A DNA stretch of 64,000 bases from Streptomyces sp. Alt3 (GCF_030719215.1 NZ_CP120983.1:4836001-4900000), one strand, 5' to 3'; shown: positions 52,537 to 61,673, numbered from the stretch's first letter. Numbers and translations: made by a program. The notes: a model not told the origin generated them from the letters alone.

Positions 52537-52558
52537 GCATCCTTGGGGAGTGAACGTC

Positions 52559-53716
52559 TTGGCGGGTTCGACCGATTTCGACCTGTACCGTCCGGCCGAG
52601 GAGCACGACATGCTCCGCGAGACGATCCGTTCGCTCGCCGAGGCGAAGATCGCCCCGCACGCCGCCGCGGTGGACGAGGAGGCGCGCTTCCCGCAGGAGG
52701 CGCTGGACGCTCTCGTCGCCTCGGACCTGCACGCGGTCCACGTGCCGGAGGAGTACGGCGGCGCGGGCGCCGACGCGCTCGCCACGGTCATCGTGATCGA
52801 GGAGGTGGCCCGCGTCTGCGCGTCCTCCTCCCTGATCCCGGCCGTGAACAAGCTGGGCTCGCTCCCGGTGATCCTCTCCGGCTCGGAGGACCTCAAGAAG
52901 AAGTACCTGGGCCCGCTGGCCAAGGGCGACGCGATGTTCTCGTACGCCCTGTCCGAGCCGGACGCGGGCTCCGACGCCGCGGGCATGAAGACCAAGGCCG
53001 TCCGCGACGGTGACTTCTGGGTCCTCAACGGTGTGAAGCGCTGGATCACCAACGCGGGCGAGTCCGAGTACTACACGGTGATGGCCGTGACGGACCCGGA
53101 GAAGCGCTCGAAGGGCATCTCGGCGTTCGTCGTCGAGAAGTCCGACGAGGGTGTCTCCTTCGGTGCCCCGGAGAAGAAGCTCGGCATCAAGGGCTCGCCG
53201 ACGCGCGAGGTCTACCTCGACAACGTCCGCATCCCCGCCGACCGCATGATCGGCGAGGAGGGCACCGGCTTCGCCACGGCGATGAAGACCCTGGACCACA
53301 CCCGCATCACGATCGCGGCCCAGGCCCTCGGCATCGCCCAGGGCGCCCTCGACTACGCCAAGGGCTACGTCCAGGAGCGCAAGCAGTTCGGCAAGCCGAT
53401 CGGCGACTTCCAGGGCATCCAGTTCATGCTCGCCGACATGGCCATGAAGCTGGAGGCCGCCCGCCAGCTCACCTACAGCGCCGCCGCCAAGTCCCAGCGC
53501 CTCGACGGCGACCTGACCTTCTTCGGCGCCGCGGCCAAGTGCTTCGCCTCCGACGTCGCGATGGAGGTCACCACGGACGCCGTGCAGCTGCTCGGCGGCT
53601 ACGGCTACACCCGTGACTACCCGGTCGAGCGCATGATGCGCGACGCCAAGATCACCCAGATCTACGAGGGCACGAACCAGGTCCAGCGGATCGTCATGGC
53701 CCGCAACCTGCCGTAG
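52559..53716 (+). CDS. Acyl-CoA dehydrogenase
   Basis: 385 aa FAD flavoprotein introducing the alpha-beta double bond in acyl-CoA (beta-oxidation or branched-chain amino acid breakdown). Signature text: MFSYALSEPDAGSDAAGM, then RWITNAGESEYYTVM, QERKQFGKPIGDFQGIQF and the C-terminal IYEGTNQVQRIVMAR; the catalytic base (Glu) is in the YEGT motif. I placed the start at the TTG at 52559 because GGGGAG lies 8 nt upstream; the GTG at 52550 would bury that site. It ends at a clear terminator. Confidence 0.93.
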   Translation: MAGSTDFDLYRPAEEHDMLRETIRSLAEAKIAPHAAAVDEEARFPQEALDALVASDLHAVHVPEEYGGAGADALATVIVIEEVARVCASSSLIPAVNKLGSLPVILSGSEDLKKKYLGPLAKGDAMFSYALSEPDAGSDAAGMKTKAVRDGDFWVLNGVKRWITNAGESEYYTVMAVTDPEKRSKGISAFVVEKSDEGVSFGAPEKKLGIKGSPTREVYLDNVRIPADRMIGEEGTGFATAMKTLDHTRITIAAQALGIAQGALDYAKGYVQERKQFGKPIGDFQGIQFMLADMAMKLEAARQLTYSAAAKSQRLDGDLTFFGAAAKCFASDVAMEVTTDAVQLLGGYGYTRDYPVERMMRDAKITQIYEGTNQVQRIVMARNLP

Positions 53717-53733
53717 TCCCCCGCATCGGACGA

Positions 53734-53765
53734 GGGAGCCTCCGCTTCGGTGGGGGCTCCCTTTT
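53734..53765 (+). terminator. Intrinsic terminator with T-tract
   Basis: GGGAGCC-TCC pairs with GG-GGGCTCCC around a GCTTCGGT loop, followed by TTTT at 53762-53765. A full rho-independent form is rare in this GC-rich DNA. Confidence 0.85.
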
Positions 53766-53792
53766 CGTCGCACGCTTGTGGGATCGGCCGGT

Positions 53793-54686
53793 TCAGGCGG
53801 GGCGGTCCCCGTCAAGGATCTCTTCGGCGGAGTTGGCCGTGGTCGCTCGACGGAGCCATCGGCGAAGGACTTCGAGGTCGCGGCAGCCGGTGATTCTGCT
53901 GCGGATTCCGTCGGGCACATCGATCCCACGCTCGTCGAACACGAGCAGGATGTCCTCGGCACGGCCCCGTGCCTCACCTTCGGCACGGCCTTCGTCCCGG
54001 ATTTCTTCGGAGAGGGGCGAGATGTAGAAAGAGAGGTCCACGGCCACCAGGTTCCTCCACTGTTGTGCGGCGGGGCGGTTGCCCAGGCCTTGTGCGGTGA
54101 GTTCGACGATGGGGGCGGCGATTTCGTCCGGGGCGCCGCGAAGGGCTGCGGACAGCGTTTTCAGTATGGCACCGACGTCCGGTTCGCCCGCGTGTGTGAT
54201 GGCGGACAGCGTGGCGAGTGCCAGGTCCTTGCGGGCTTCGGCCACATCGGTGACGGCGGGGATGTTGTGCGGGCCCGCTACGAGCGGCCGGAGGGTGAGC
54301 ACAGGCCAATGGGGCGAGCCCAGCGGCACCGGGCGTGCAGCCCACGCGGCGGTGGCCCGGTCCTGGCAGACGACCAGCAGCGTGGTGGGCAGCCGGTACT
54401 TCTCCAGCAGGTAGGAGACGTAGTACGCCCAGCTCGTCGGTTTGTCGGGGTCCTTCTTCCCCTGGGCTTCCACCGCGAGGAGGAAGGGCCCGTTGTCCTC
54501 CGTCTCGATGCGCAGCAAGGTGTCCACGCGGCGTTCGACAGGCCGGGACTCCGTCAGGTCGGTGGTGACGACATCGGCGGACACGAAGGGCGGGAAGGCG
54601 ACTCCGAGCACTTCGGAGACCCGGGAGAAGAGCTCCGGGTACTCCTGGAAGACGCGGTGCATCGCCTCGTGGGGTGCGCTGACCAT
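53793..54686 (-). CDS. Rpn/PD-(D/E)XK nuclease-like protein
   Basis: 297 aa. The N-terminal half has RRVDTLLRIETEDNGPFLLA followed by VEAQGKKD, which fits the D-(x)n-ExQ core of PD-(D/E)XK nucleases of the Rpn/YhgA type. The C-terminal half has the charged helix LSEEIRDEGRAEGEARGRAE and the helical LEVLRRWLRRATTANSAEEI tail, common in that group. Streptomyces genomes carry many paralogues of unknown function. Nuclease activity is inferred from motif likeness; the catalytic lysine pattern was not proven. Confidence 0.75.
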   Translation of the reverse strand: MVSAPHEAMHRVFQEYPELFSRVSEVLGVAFPPFVSADVVTTDLTESRPVERRVDTLLRIETEDNGPFLLAVEAQGKKDPDKPTSWAYYVSYLLEKYRLPTTLLVVCQDRATAAWAARPVPLGSPHWPVLTLRPLVAGPHNIPAVTDVAEARKDLALATLSAITHAGEPDVGAILKTLSAALRGAPDEIAAPIVELTAQGLGNRPAAQQWRNLVAVDLSFYISPLSEEIRDEGRAEGEARGRAEDILLVFDERGIDVPDGIRSRITGCRDLEVLRRWLRRATTANSAEEILDGDRPA

Positions 54687-54721
54687 GGAGGTCCGTTCGG
54701 GTTGGCGGATGGTGTGCCGGG

Positions 54722-55765
54722 TCAGGCCGCTGCTTGTGTCTCCGCTCGGCAGTCGCGGCAGTGGCCGGGGTGGCGGGAGCGGAAGGCGCGGTCGCAGCGG
54801 TCGCAGTTCTGGAACGGGATGACGATCACGCCGGGGCGCTGTGGCGGCGCCAGGTCGTGGGCGCCGGGCAGCGGCGGCGGCAGGAGGGTCGTGATCCGGT
54901 GCCGCAGCAGCTTGGCCGGGTGGCGCAGCGGCACGGGCAGGTCGGCGGTGAGGGCGTGGCGGATCGTGTCGGGGTGGGCGTCGCGCTCCAGCCAGGTGGC
55001 CACTCCCGGGGCGAGGGTCGCGATGTCCCGCTCCGACAGCACGAGTTGGGGTGACAGCCGGCGGAGGTCCGCGAGGAGCGCTCCGGCGGCGCGCAGCAGC
55101 TCCGGGGTGTCCGTCGCCGGGCGGGGGACGGGTGGGGGCGGCGCCGTACGTGCCGTGGGGGCGGGTACGCAGACCGGGGCGGGCGGTGGTGGCGCCGAGG
55201 GCTCGGGCGCGGGCTCATGCGGTGTGGGTGGCGACGCTGTTCGCGTCGGGGGCCTTTCCGGCGGCCGAGGGGGCGGTGGTGCGGCCTGTCCGGTGTCCGG
55301 CCGGTTGCGGGAGACGGTGCGGGTCACGACACGGCCGTCGGGGAGCCGCATCCGGCTGCGGTGCAGATAGCCCGCGCCCTCCAACTCCCGCAGGGCGGCG
55401 GCGATGCGCGTCTCGCTCTCCGGGAAGCGCTCGGCAAGCCGCTTGATGCCGACTCTCGCTCCGGCGGGCAGCGACTGGATGTGCACGGCGAGCCCGATGG
55501 CGACCAGGGACAGCTGCCGATGACGGCTGAGGTGGTTGCCGATGACGGTGAAGTCGCTGGTGTGCCGGGAGTTGATGTGGACGACGCCGGAGGACGGCTT
55601 GGCATCCTCGGTCGTACCGGGTGGGGCGCACGGGGGCGCGATATCCTGCTGGGTATCCATCGGGAAGACGTCTACTTCCTCGGTGGTCAGGCCCTCGTCC
55701 GGGATTGCCGTCCCGACGGGGGCCGTCGCATGTCTGAATGGGTTGTCGCGGCGAGCATATGACAC
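54722..55765 (-). CDS. Helix-turn-helix protein with C-terminal zinc-ribbon
   Basis: 347 aa from a GTG at 55765 (an ATG at 55660 is an alternative). The N-terminal half holds a winged helix (GARVGIKRLAERFPESETRI, then AALRELEGAGYLHRSRM). A long Pro/Ala/Thr linker follows, then a domain with RDIATLAPGVATWLERDAHP and a C-terminal CDRCDRAFRSRHPGHCRDC cluster that could bind zinc. It is divergent from the XRE/DUF397 pair. This is a common Streptomyces layout near such pairs. The regulatory role is inferred. Confidence 0.75.
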   Translation of the reverse strand: MSYARRDNPFRHATAPVGTAIPDEGLTTEEVDVFPMDTQQDIAPPCAPPGTTEDAKPSSGVVHINSRHTSDFTVIGNHLSRHRQLSLVAIGLAVHIQSLPAGARVGIKRLAERFPESETRIAAALRELEGAGYLHRSRMRLPDGRVVTRTVSRNRPDTGQAAPPPPRPPERPPTRTASPPTPHEPAPEPSAPPPPAPVCVPAPTARTAPPPPVPRPATDTPELLRAAGALLADLRRLSPQLVLSERDIATLAPGVATWLERDAHPDTIRHALTADLPVPLRHPAKLLRHRITTLLPPPLPGAHDLAPPQRPGVIVIPFQNCDRCDRAFRSRHPGHCRDCRAETQAAA

Positions 55766-56073
55766 TCAACCCGTCTCAAATCCAGCCCAGTTGCCATATG
55801 TCACCCGCGCGAGTGACCTGGGGCCAGGGTGGGGTCGGGTGTGGTTGGGGAAGTTCTTTTCCCACGTACTTGACAGCTTTTTACGTCGTGGCCCACCGGG
55901 TCGCGGCCCACCATGTCGCGGCCCACCGGGTCGTGGATTCCCGCGACCCGGTGCGCGCGGTCACGGTGCGGTTGTCCGGTGCCTGTCCGGTCTTGTCCTG
56001 GCTGTCCGGAGTGACGTGCGGGGAACATCCGGGGTTGAACGGTGACGGCACGTACGTGGAAAGCGGGGCACGG

Positions 56074-56952
56074 ATGAGTGTGGACGGGGCCGGTACGCAG
56101 CACGGTGACGGCGGAGCGGACGAGCCTGGCTGGGACGTCGATCCCGACGACGAGTCCGGCGTCGCGGTGATCGCCACGGTCGGCCGCCAGATCAAGGCCT
56201 GGCGGGAGTCGGCGGGCATGCGGGCCGGCGAGTTCGGGGCGGCGATCGGGTACGGCGAGGACCTGGTCTACAAGGTGGAGGGCGGGCGGCGCATCCCCCG
56301 GCCCGAGTTCCTGGACCGTGCGGACGAGGTCCTGCGCGCGGGCGGCAAGCTCGCGGCCATGAAGCAGGACGTGGCGGAGGTGCGGTACCCGAAGAAGGTG
56401 CGGGACCTGGCGAAGATGGAGGCCAAGGCGGTCGAGCTCGCGGCCTACGGCAACCACAACATCCACGGGCTGTTGCAGACCGAGACGTACATGCGGGCGC
56501 TGCTCGCCACCCGCCGGCCTGCGTACTCCCGACCCGAGCTCGAACGCATGGTGGAGGCCCGCATGGCTCGGCGTTCGGTCTTTGAGCGCGAACCAGCCCC
56601 GGAGTTCAGTTTCGTCCAGGAAGAGGTGACCCTGCGCCGCCCGATCGGAGGGACAATGGTGCTGCGCCAACAGCTTGAACGCCTCGTGGAGGTAGGGAAC
56701 CTGCCCAACGTGGAGATCCAGGTGATGCCCACGTGCCGGGGAGATCACCCCGGCACGGGAGGGCGGATCCAGGTGTTGAAGTTCGGGGACGGCTCGGCTG
56801 TGGGGCGTACGGACAATGAGTTTGCAGGCCGCCCCGTATCCGATCCCAAGCAGCTCCGAATCCTCGAACTGAGGTATGGCATCATCCGGGCTCGGGCTCT
56901 CTCGCCAGGGGAGTCGCTGGCCTTCATCGAGCAAGTGCTGGGAGAGACATGA
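56074..56952 (+). CDS. XRE-family regulator with DUF5753 domain
   Basis: 292 aa. The HTH lies at about residues 35-90 (KAWRESAGMRAGEFGAAIGY, then VYKVEGGRRIPRPEFL). The C-terminal DUF5753 domain has ETYMRALLATRRPAYSRPEL and LRQQLERLVEVGNLPNVEIQ, ending in FIEQVLGET. These proteins pair with small DUF397 partners, as here, and the BldB/WhiJ-type pairs affect development. The ATG at 56074 is chosen after GGAAAG; the frame upstream has shadow composition. Confidence 0.9.
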   Translation: MSVDGAGTQHGDGGADEPGWDVDPDDESGVAVIATVGRQIKAWRESAGMRAGEFGAAIGYGEDLVYKVEGGRRIPRPEFLDRADEVLRAGGKLAAMKQDVAEVRYPKKVRDLAKMEAKAVELAAYGNHNIHGLLQTETYMRALLATRRPAYSRPELERMVEARMARRSVFEREPAPEFSFVQEEVTLRRPIGGTMVLRQQLERLVEVGNLPNVEIQVMPTCRGDHPGTGGRIQVLKFGDGSAVGRTDNEFAGRPVSDPKQLRILELRYGIIRARALSPGESLAFIEQVLGET

Positions 56953-57158
56953 TCCGCAAGGTCATTGCCGAGGAAGCATCCGGGCTGGAGTGGTTCAAGA
57001 GCAGCTACAGCGACAGCAGCGACGGCAACGACTGCGTCGAGGTCGCCGCCCGCACGCACTCCGTCCTGGTCCGCGACTCCAAGGACGCGTCCGGACCCCG
57101 GCTCGGATTCGCCCCGTCCGCCTGGGCGGCGTTCGTGGAGCACGCCTCCAGGGACTGA
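56949..57158 (+). CDS. DUF397 domain protein
   Basis: 69 aa. The typical LEWFKSSYSDSSDGNDCVEV opening and VLVRDSKDASGPRLGF are all there; the conserved cysteine-valine pair is seen in DCVEVA. It overlaps the XRE gene by 4 nt (ATGA), so the two form a regulator-partner unit in which the small protein likely modulates the DNA-binding protein. It ends at a very strong terminator. Confidence 0.92.
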   Translation: MIRKVIAEEASGLEWFKSSYSDSSDGNDCVEVAARTHSVLVRDSKDASGPRLGFAPSAWAAFVEHASRD

Positions 57159-57174
57159 CCGGGACGCGGGGGAG

Positions 57175-57240
57175 CGGCGGTACGTACGACGAGGGCGGGC
57201 CGGGGACATCCCCGGCCCGCCCTCGTCGTACGTACCGCCG
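57175..57240. terminator. Long perfect palindrome between convergent genes
   Basis: The two 32-nt arms (57175-57206 and 57209-57240) are fully complementary with only CA between them, beginning CGGCGGTACGTACGACG. Its right end lies 1 nt before the stop codon of the LCP gene, so it should block transcription in both directions. Confidence 0.95.
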
Positions 57241-57241
57241 G

Positions 57242-58537
57242 TCAGTTGCCCTTGACCGTGACCTTCTCGTCGTTCTTCAGCTGCTCGACGAGCTGCTTCA
57301 CCTTGTCCTTGTCCCAGACGAGGTTGCCGTTCACGCTCTGGCCCGAGAGCGGGATGTTCATCGACGTGCCCTCGCCGCCGGTGACGCCCTTCATCGCGAA
57401 GAACATGTTGCCGAGCGACCAGAGCGACATGTCCTTGTCCACGATCAGCGTGTCCAGGCCCGCGCCCATCGTCGGGTACAGCTTGAACGGGTTGAGGATC
57501 GTCGACGGGGTCGCCGTCTGGGAGGCCAGTGCCGCGAGGAACTTCTGCTGGTTCTTCGTGCGGTCCAGGTCACTGCCCGCGAACGCGTACCGGGTGCGGA
57601 CGAAGGCGAGGGACTGCTCGCCGTTCAGCGTCTGCTTGCCGGCCTGGAAGTCGGCGCCGGACTTCTTGTCCTTGAACGCCTTGGGGATGTCCAGCTCCAC
57701 GCCGCCGATCGCGTCCACGATCTGGGCGAAGCCGCCGAAGCCGATCTCGACGTAGTGGTCGATGCGCAGCCCGGTGTTGAACTCGACCGTGCGGACCAGC
57801 AGCTCCGGGCCGTCCTCGGCGTACGCGGCGTTCAGCTTCGTCGTCCGGCCCGTGCCCGCGAACTTCTTGCCGGACTCGGACCCGACGAACGAGGGGATCT
57901 CCACGTTCGAGTCACGGGGCAGCGAGATCAGCGTCGGGCCGTTGGAGCCGTCGTGCAGGATCATCATCGAGTCGGTCCGCTTGCCCTCGGCGGAGCCGGT
58001 GTGCAGCTTCTTCTTGTCCTCGGCCGTCATGCCCTCGCGGCTGTCGGAGCCGACGATGAGGTAGTTCGTGCCGTCGCCCTCGGAGGGGCGCTCGATGACC
58101 TTGGAGAGGTCGACCTCGCGCTTGAGCTTGCCGTCGGCCCAGAAGTACGTGCCGATGGAGACCGCGAGCAGCACGACCACGAGGGTCAGGGTGCCGACCT
58201 TGAGGCGCCGGCCCCAGTTCGGGGCGGGGCGGGGCTGGACGTAGCCGCCGTCGCCGCGGCCGCCGCGGCCACCGCCCTGACCGCCGCCACGCTGGCCGCC
58301 ACCGCCACCGCCGCCGTAGACCTGGCCCGTGTTGTAGCCGCTGTCGTAGCCGGGTGCCTCGCCGTAGCCGTCGTGTCCCTGGCCCTGCTGCGGCGGGATC
58401 CGGGGCGGGGACTGCGGAGGCGCGGGGCGCCGCCGGACGTGCGGCATGGCACGCGCGCTCTCGGGCTGGGAGTTCGCACTCCCCCGCCCGTAGCGGTCGT
58501 CGGGTCGGCCGTTCCGTCCTTCGGGCCATTCGCTCAT
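57242..58537 (-). CDS. LytR-CpsA-Psr family wall-polymer ligase
   Basis: 431 aa. A Gln/Gly-rich cytoplasmic tail (to about residue 105, with a GGGGGGGQRGGG stretch) precedes one membrane helix (LTLVVVLLAVSIGTYFW). The LCP domain follows: TNYLIVGSDSREGM, RTDSMMILHDGS, ISLPRDSNVEIP, and DLDRTKNQQKFLAALA, with conserved Arg and Asp residues for pyrophosphate binding. It would transfer lipid-linked teichoic acid or polysaccharide to peptidoglycan on the outer face. The start at 58537 begins the tail; the frame beyond it is a shadow. Confidence 0.92.
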   Translation of the reverse strand: MSEWPEGRNGRPDDRYGRGSANSQPESARAMPHVRRRPAPPQSPPRIPPQQGQGHDGYGEAPGYDSGYNTGQVYGGGGGGGQRGGGQGGGRGGRGDGGYVQPRPAPNWGRRLKVGTLTLVVVLLAVSIGTYFWADGKLKREVDLSKVIERPSEGDGTNYLIVGSDSREGMTAEDKKKLHTGSAEGKRTDSMMILHDGSNGPTLISLPRDSNVEIPSFVGSESGKKFAGTGRTTKLNAAYAEDGPELLVRTVEFNTGLRIDHYVEIGFGGFAQIVDAIGGVELDIPKAFKDKKSGADFQAGKQTLNGEQSLAFVRTRYAFAGSDLDRTKNQQKFLAALASQTATPSTILNPFKLYPTMGAGLDTLIVDKDMSLWSLGNMFFAMKGVTGGEGTSMNIPLSGQSVNGNLVWDKDKVKQLVEQLKNDEKVTVKGN

Positions 58538-58656
58538 GCGGAACAGTGTGCCGCCTCGACCTGTGCCTCTTACAGGGTGTACCGGAGATCGGGTCACGGC
58601 TGTTGCGAAGCTGATGCAATGCAACCGGGGGCAAGCCCCCGCATAAGGTGGACGGT

Positions 58657-59205
58657 ATGACAGATCAGCCCCAGCCACCGGAGGGCGAGATTCCGGGCAA
58701 GCCCACCTCGGCCTCCCGGACCACCCTCAGCCACATCATGACCGGCAACGACACCAACCTCCTGGGTACGGTGCACGGCGGCGTGATCATGAAGCTGGTC
58801 GACGACGCGGCGGGGGCGGTCGCCGGCCGGCACTCCGGCGGCCCTGCCGTGACGGCCTCCATGGACGAGATGGTCTTCCTGGAGCCGGTCCGGGTCGGTG
58901 ACCTCGTTCACGTCCGCGCCCAGGTCAACTGGACCGGCCGCTCCTCGATGGAGGTCGGCGTCCGCGTCATGGCGGAACGCTGGAACGAGTCCACCCCGGC
59001 CCAGCAGGTCGGCAGTGCCTATCTGGTGTTCGCGGCGGTCGACGAGGACGGCAGGCCGAGGAGTGTTCCGCAGGTCGTGCCGGAGACGGAGCGCGACAAG
59101 CGGCGCTACCAGGAGGCGCAGATCCGGCGCACGCACCGTCTTGCCAGGCGACGCGCGATCAAGGAACTGCGGGAGCAGCGCGCGGCCGAGGGCATCGACG
59201 ACTGA
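58657..59205 (+). CDS. Acyl-CoA thioesterase, hot-dog fold
   Basis: 182 aa. Text LSHIMTGNDTNLLGTVHGGV, then MDEMVFLEPVRVGDLVHVRA is the acyl-CoA hydrolase (BFIT/ACOT-type) 4HBT pattern; the catalytic Asn/Asp residues lie in the NDTN and HGG segments. It hydrolyses acyl-CoA to free acid and CoA. The C-terminal 45 residues are an Arg/Lys-rich helix not needed for the fold. ATG at 58657 follows AAGGTGG, just after a small GGGGGC-AA-GCCCCC hairpin (58627-58640). Confidence 0.92.
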   Translation: MTDQPQPPEGEIPGKPTSASRTTLSHIMTGNDTNLLGTVHGGVIMKLVDDAAGAVAGRHSGGPAVTASMDEMVFLEPVRVGDLVHVRAQVNWTGRSSMEVGVRVMAERWNESTPAQQVGSAYLVFAAVDEDGRPRSVPQVVPETERDKRRYQEAQIRRTHRLARRRAIKELREQRAAEGIDD

Positions 59206-59232
59206 GGGCGCTGCAGGGCACGACCGGTGCGG

Positions 59233-60375
59233 TCAGCGGGGGACCCGCAGCCGTTCCAGCAGGGCGTCCTCGGCCCGGTCCGCGCCCGGGTCCTCCCAGA
59301 ACGTGACGGGCACGCCCCTGATGTGGCGGCCCCCGGGGTCCAGGACATGGCCGGCGATCTTGAGCTGCCATAGGGCCACCGCCCGGTCCGCGACGGTGAA
59401 CTCCGGGAAGCGCTCCGCCAGCCTGGCCTCGAACGCCCCGATGTCCTCCGCGGAGCGCAGCCACACCGTGAGCATCAGGTTGTGCGGGCCGGTCAGCGAC
59501 GCGCAGAGCCGGGTCTCCCGCATGCGGATGAGCTGGGCGGTGATGCGCGCGGTCTCGCCGGCCGGTGCGATGCCCCACAGGGTGACCGAGATGGGCCAGC
59601 CTGAGAGGTAGCGGGCCACCTCGCAGCGGTAGATGAGCGCGTCCTGCCGGTGCATGCGGTCCAGCCGGCGGCGCACGGTGGTGGGGCTGACACCGAGACG
59701 CTCGGCGAGGCGGGCGGCCGGCTGGCGGAAGTCCTCGCTCAGCAGCAGGTAGAGCCGGGTGTCCAGCGCGTCGGGGGCGGGCAGGCCGCGGCGTGGCATG
59801 ACCGGTGTCCGGTCCTTCGCCAGCAGGTCCTGGCTGTCCGGGTCCAGCCGGTCCAGCCGCCAGCGGCTTCCCTCGGTGTGGACGGCGGTCGCCGTCTGGG
59901 ACCGGGTCGCCGACACCCCGGGCAGTCGGCCGAGGCGGAAGCCGACGTAACGGGCCAGCATCGCCAGGTCGGGGAAGGCCGCGGTGAGCACCAGGTCCCG
60001 GGCGCCCGTGACGTGCTCGATGGTGATCAGGTGCGGATCGTCGGCGATCTCCGCCGCCACGTCGTGCAGCGCACCGGCCGCGCAGTCCACCTCGATGAAC
60101 GCGATGATCGGCACCGTCGGCCCCACCGCCACCGTGTAACAGCTGAGCCAGGCGTGCCCGGCCTCCGTGAGCCGGTTCCAGCGGCGGGCCGCCGTCGAGG
60201 CGTCCACCCTGAGCACCTTCCCGATCTGCGCCCACTCCGCCCGGGGGGAGGTCTGGAGCGCGGTGATCAGGAGGTAGTCCAGCTCGTCCAGCGGCTCCGG
60301 CTGCCCGGTGCGCAACAGGCGCTCGGGGAGTCCGGCGGATTCGTGCCCGGCGGATTCGTGCGTCGATCGGCTCAT
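59233..60375 (-). CDS. Lrp/AsnC-family regulator with duplicated domains
   Basis: 380 aa, twice the usual length. Two AsnC-type HTH units are seen: DASTAARRWNRLTEAGHAWL (about residues 55-80) and FRQPAARLAERLGVSPTTVR (about 215-235). Each is followed by a RAM-like sensor half (IAFIEVDCAAGALHDVAAEI, then ARITAQLIRMRETRLCASLT). The ATG at 60375 follows GGAAAG. It is divergent from the M20 amidohydrolase gene, 59 bp away, which is the expected target. Ligand probably an amino acid or acylated amino acid. Confidence 0.9.
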   Translation of the reverse strand: MSRSTHESAGHESAGLPERLLRTGQPEPLDELDYLLITALQTSPRAEWAQIGKVLRVDASTAARRWNRLTEAGHAWLSCYTVAVGPTVPIIAFIEVDCAAGALHDVAAEIADDPHLITIEHVTGARDLVLTAAFPDLAMLARYVGFRLGRLPGVSATRSQTATAVHTEGSRWRLDRLDPDSQDLLAKDRTPVMPRRGLPAPDALDTRLYLLLSEDFRQPAARLAERLGVSPTTVRRRLDRMHRQDALIYRCEVARYLSGWPISVTLWGIAPAGETARITAQLIRMRETRLCASLTGPHNLMLTVWLRSAEDIGAFEARLAERFPEFTVADRAVALWQLKIAGHVLDPGGRHIRGVPVTFWEDPGADRAEDALLERLRVPR

Positions 60376-60434
60376 GGGGAGCGCTTTCCTGCGGACGATC
60401 ATGGATGAGGGGTCTCGTTCCGCACGATACGCCC

Positions 60435-61673
60435 ATGTCCTTGCTCCACGAGGCCCGTGACCTCGCCCCCGCCCTGACCGAACTCCGGCACGCCCTGCAC
60501 CGGGAACCCGAGCTCGGCCTCGACCTGCCGCTGACCCAGGCGAAGATCCTTGCCGCACTGGACGGCCTCGGCCTGGAGATACGCACCGGCACCGCGCTGA
60601 GCTCGGTGACCGCGGTGCTGCGGGGCGCCAGGCCCGGCCCCGCCGTCCTGCTGCGCGGCGACATGGACGCCCTCCCGGTCCAGGAGGACACCGGGCTCCC
60701 CTACGCCTCCGTCCTCGACGGGCGGATGCACGCGTGCGGGCACGACCTGCACGTCACCGGGCTCGTCGGCGCCGCCCGGCTGCTGGCCGCCCGGCGGGAG
60801 GAGCTGGCGGGAGACGTCGTCCTCATGTTCCAGCCCGGCGAGGAGGGCCAGGGCGGGGCTCGGATCATGATCGACGAGGGGGTGCTCGACGCCGCGGGGG
60901 AGCGGGTCGTCGCCGCCTACGCCCTGCACGTGATCTCCACCGGCGCGCCCACCGGATTCGCCGCGACCCGGCCCGGCCCCATGCTCGCCGCCTCGGACGC
61001 GGTGGAGGTCACGGTGCGAGGGCGGGGCGGGCACGGCTCGTCGCCGCACTCCGCCGCCGATCCGGTGCCCGCGATGTGCGCCATGGTCACCGCGCTCCAG
61101 ACGGCCGTGACCAGGGAGATCGACGTGTTCGACCCGGCCGTCGTCACGGTCGGAAGGATCGAGGCCGGCACCGCCGCGAACGTCATCCCGGAGACCGCGA
61201 GGTTCGCCGCCACCGTACGGACGTTCTCCGACGCCTCCCACGCACGCGTGCGCGCCGCCTTCGAGCGGACCGTGCACGGTGTGGCCGCCGCCCACGGCGT
61301 GAGTGCCGAGATCGACTACGTCGAGCAGTACCCGCCGACGGTCAACGACACGGACGAGGCGGCGTTCGCCCTGGAGACCGCGCGACAGGTCCTGGGCGCG
61401 GACCACGTCTTCGAGGCGCCCAAGCCGATGGCGGGGGCCGAGGACTTCTCCTTCGTGCTGCGGAACGTGCCCGGCGCCTTCGTCGGCCTCGGAGCCTGCC
61501 CGCCAGGCACCGACCCGGCCACCGCGCCCATGAACCACTCGCCGCAGGCCGTCTACGACGACGACGCCCTGCCGCACGCCGCCGCCCTCCTCGCCGGACT
61601 GGCGCTGCGCAGGCTCGGGGCTCCGCTCACACCGGAGGCCGGCTCCCCGCTCGCGGCCTCCACGGCGGAGTAG
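60435..61673 (+). CDS. M20 family amidohydrolase (hippurate hydrolase-like)
   Basis: 412 aa. The M20D pattern is complete: HREPELGLDLPLTQAKI, LLRGDMDALPVQEDTG, HACGHDLHVTGLVGAA (metal ligands), FQPGEEGQGGARIMIDEG (catalytic Glu) and GAEDFSFVLRNVPG. Such enzymes cleave N-acyl amino acids or amidated metabolites such as hippurate or indole-acetyl-amino acids. The ATG at 60435 is preceded by no strong ribosome site. The exporter gene starts 5 nt after its stop. Confidence 0.93.
   Translation: MSLLHEARDLAPALTELRHALHREPELGLDLPLTQAKILAALDGLGLEIRTGTALSSVTAVLRGARPGPAVLLRGDMDALPVQEDTGLPYASVLDGRMHACGHDLHVTGLVGAARLLAARREELAGDVVLMFQPGEEGQGGARIMIDEGVLDAAGERVVAAYALHVISTGAPTGFAATRPGPMLAASDAVEVTVRGRGGHGSSPHSAADPVPAMCAMVTALQTAVTREIDVFDPAVVTVGRIEAGTAANVIPETARFAATVRTFSDASHARVRAAFERTVHGVAAAHGVSAEIDYVEQYPPTVNDTDEAAFALETARQVLGADHVFEAPKPMAGAEDFSFVLRNVPGAFVGLGACPPGTDPATAPMNHSPQAVYDDDALPHAAALLAGLALRRLGAPLTPEAGSPLAASTAE

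Noticed and set aside
53793..57158. Integrative element or prophage
   Set aside because: No integrase, excisionase, att-like repeat or phage structural gene was found; the XRE/DUF397 pair is chromosomal in most Streptomyces.
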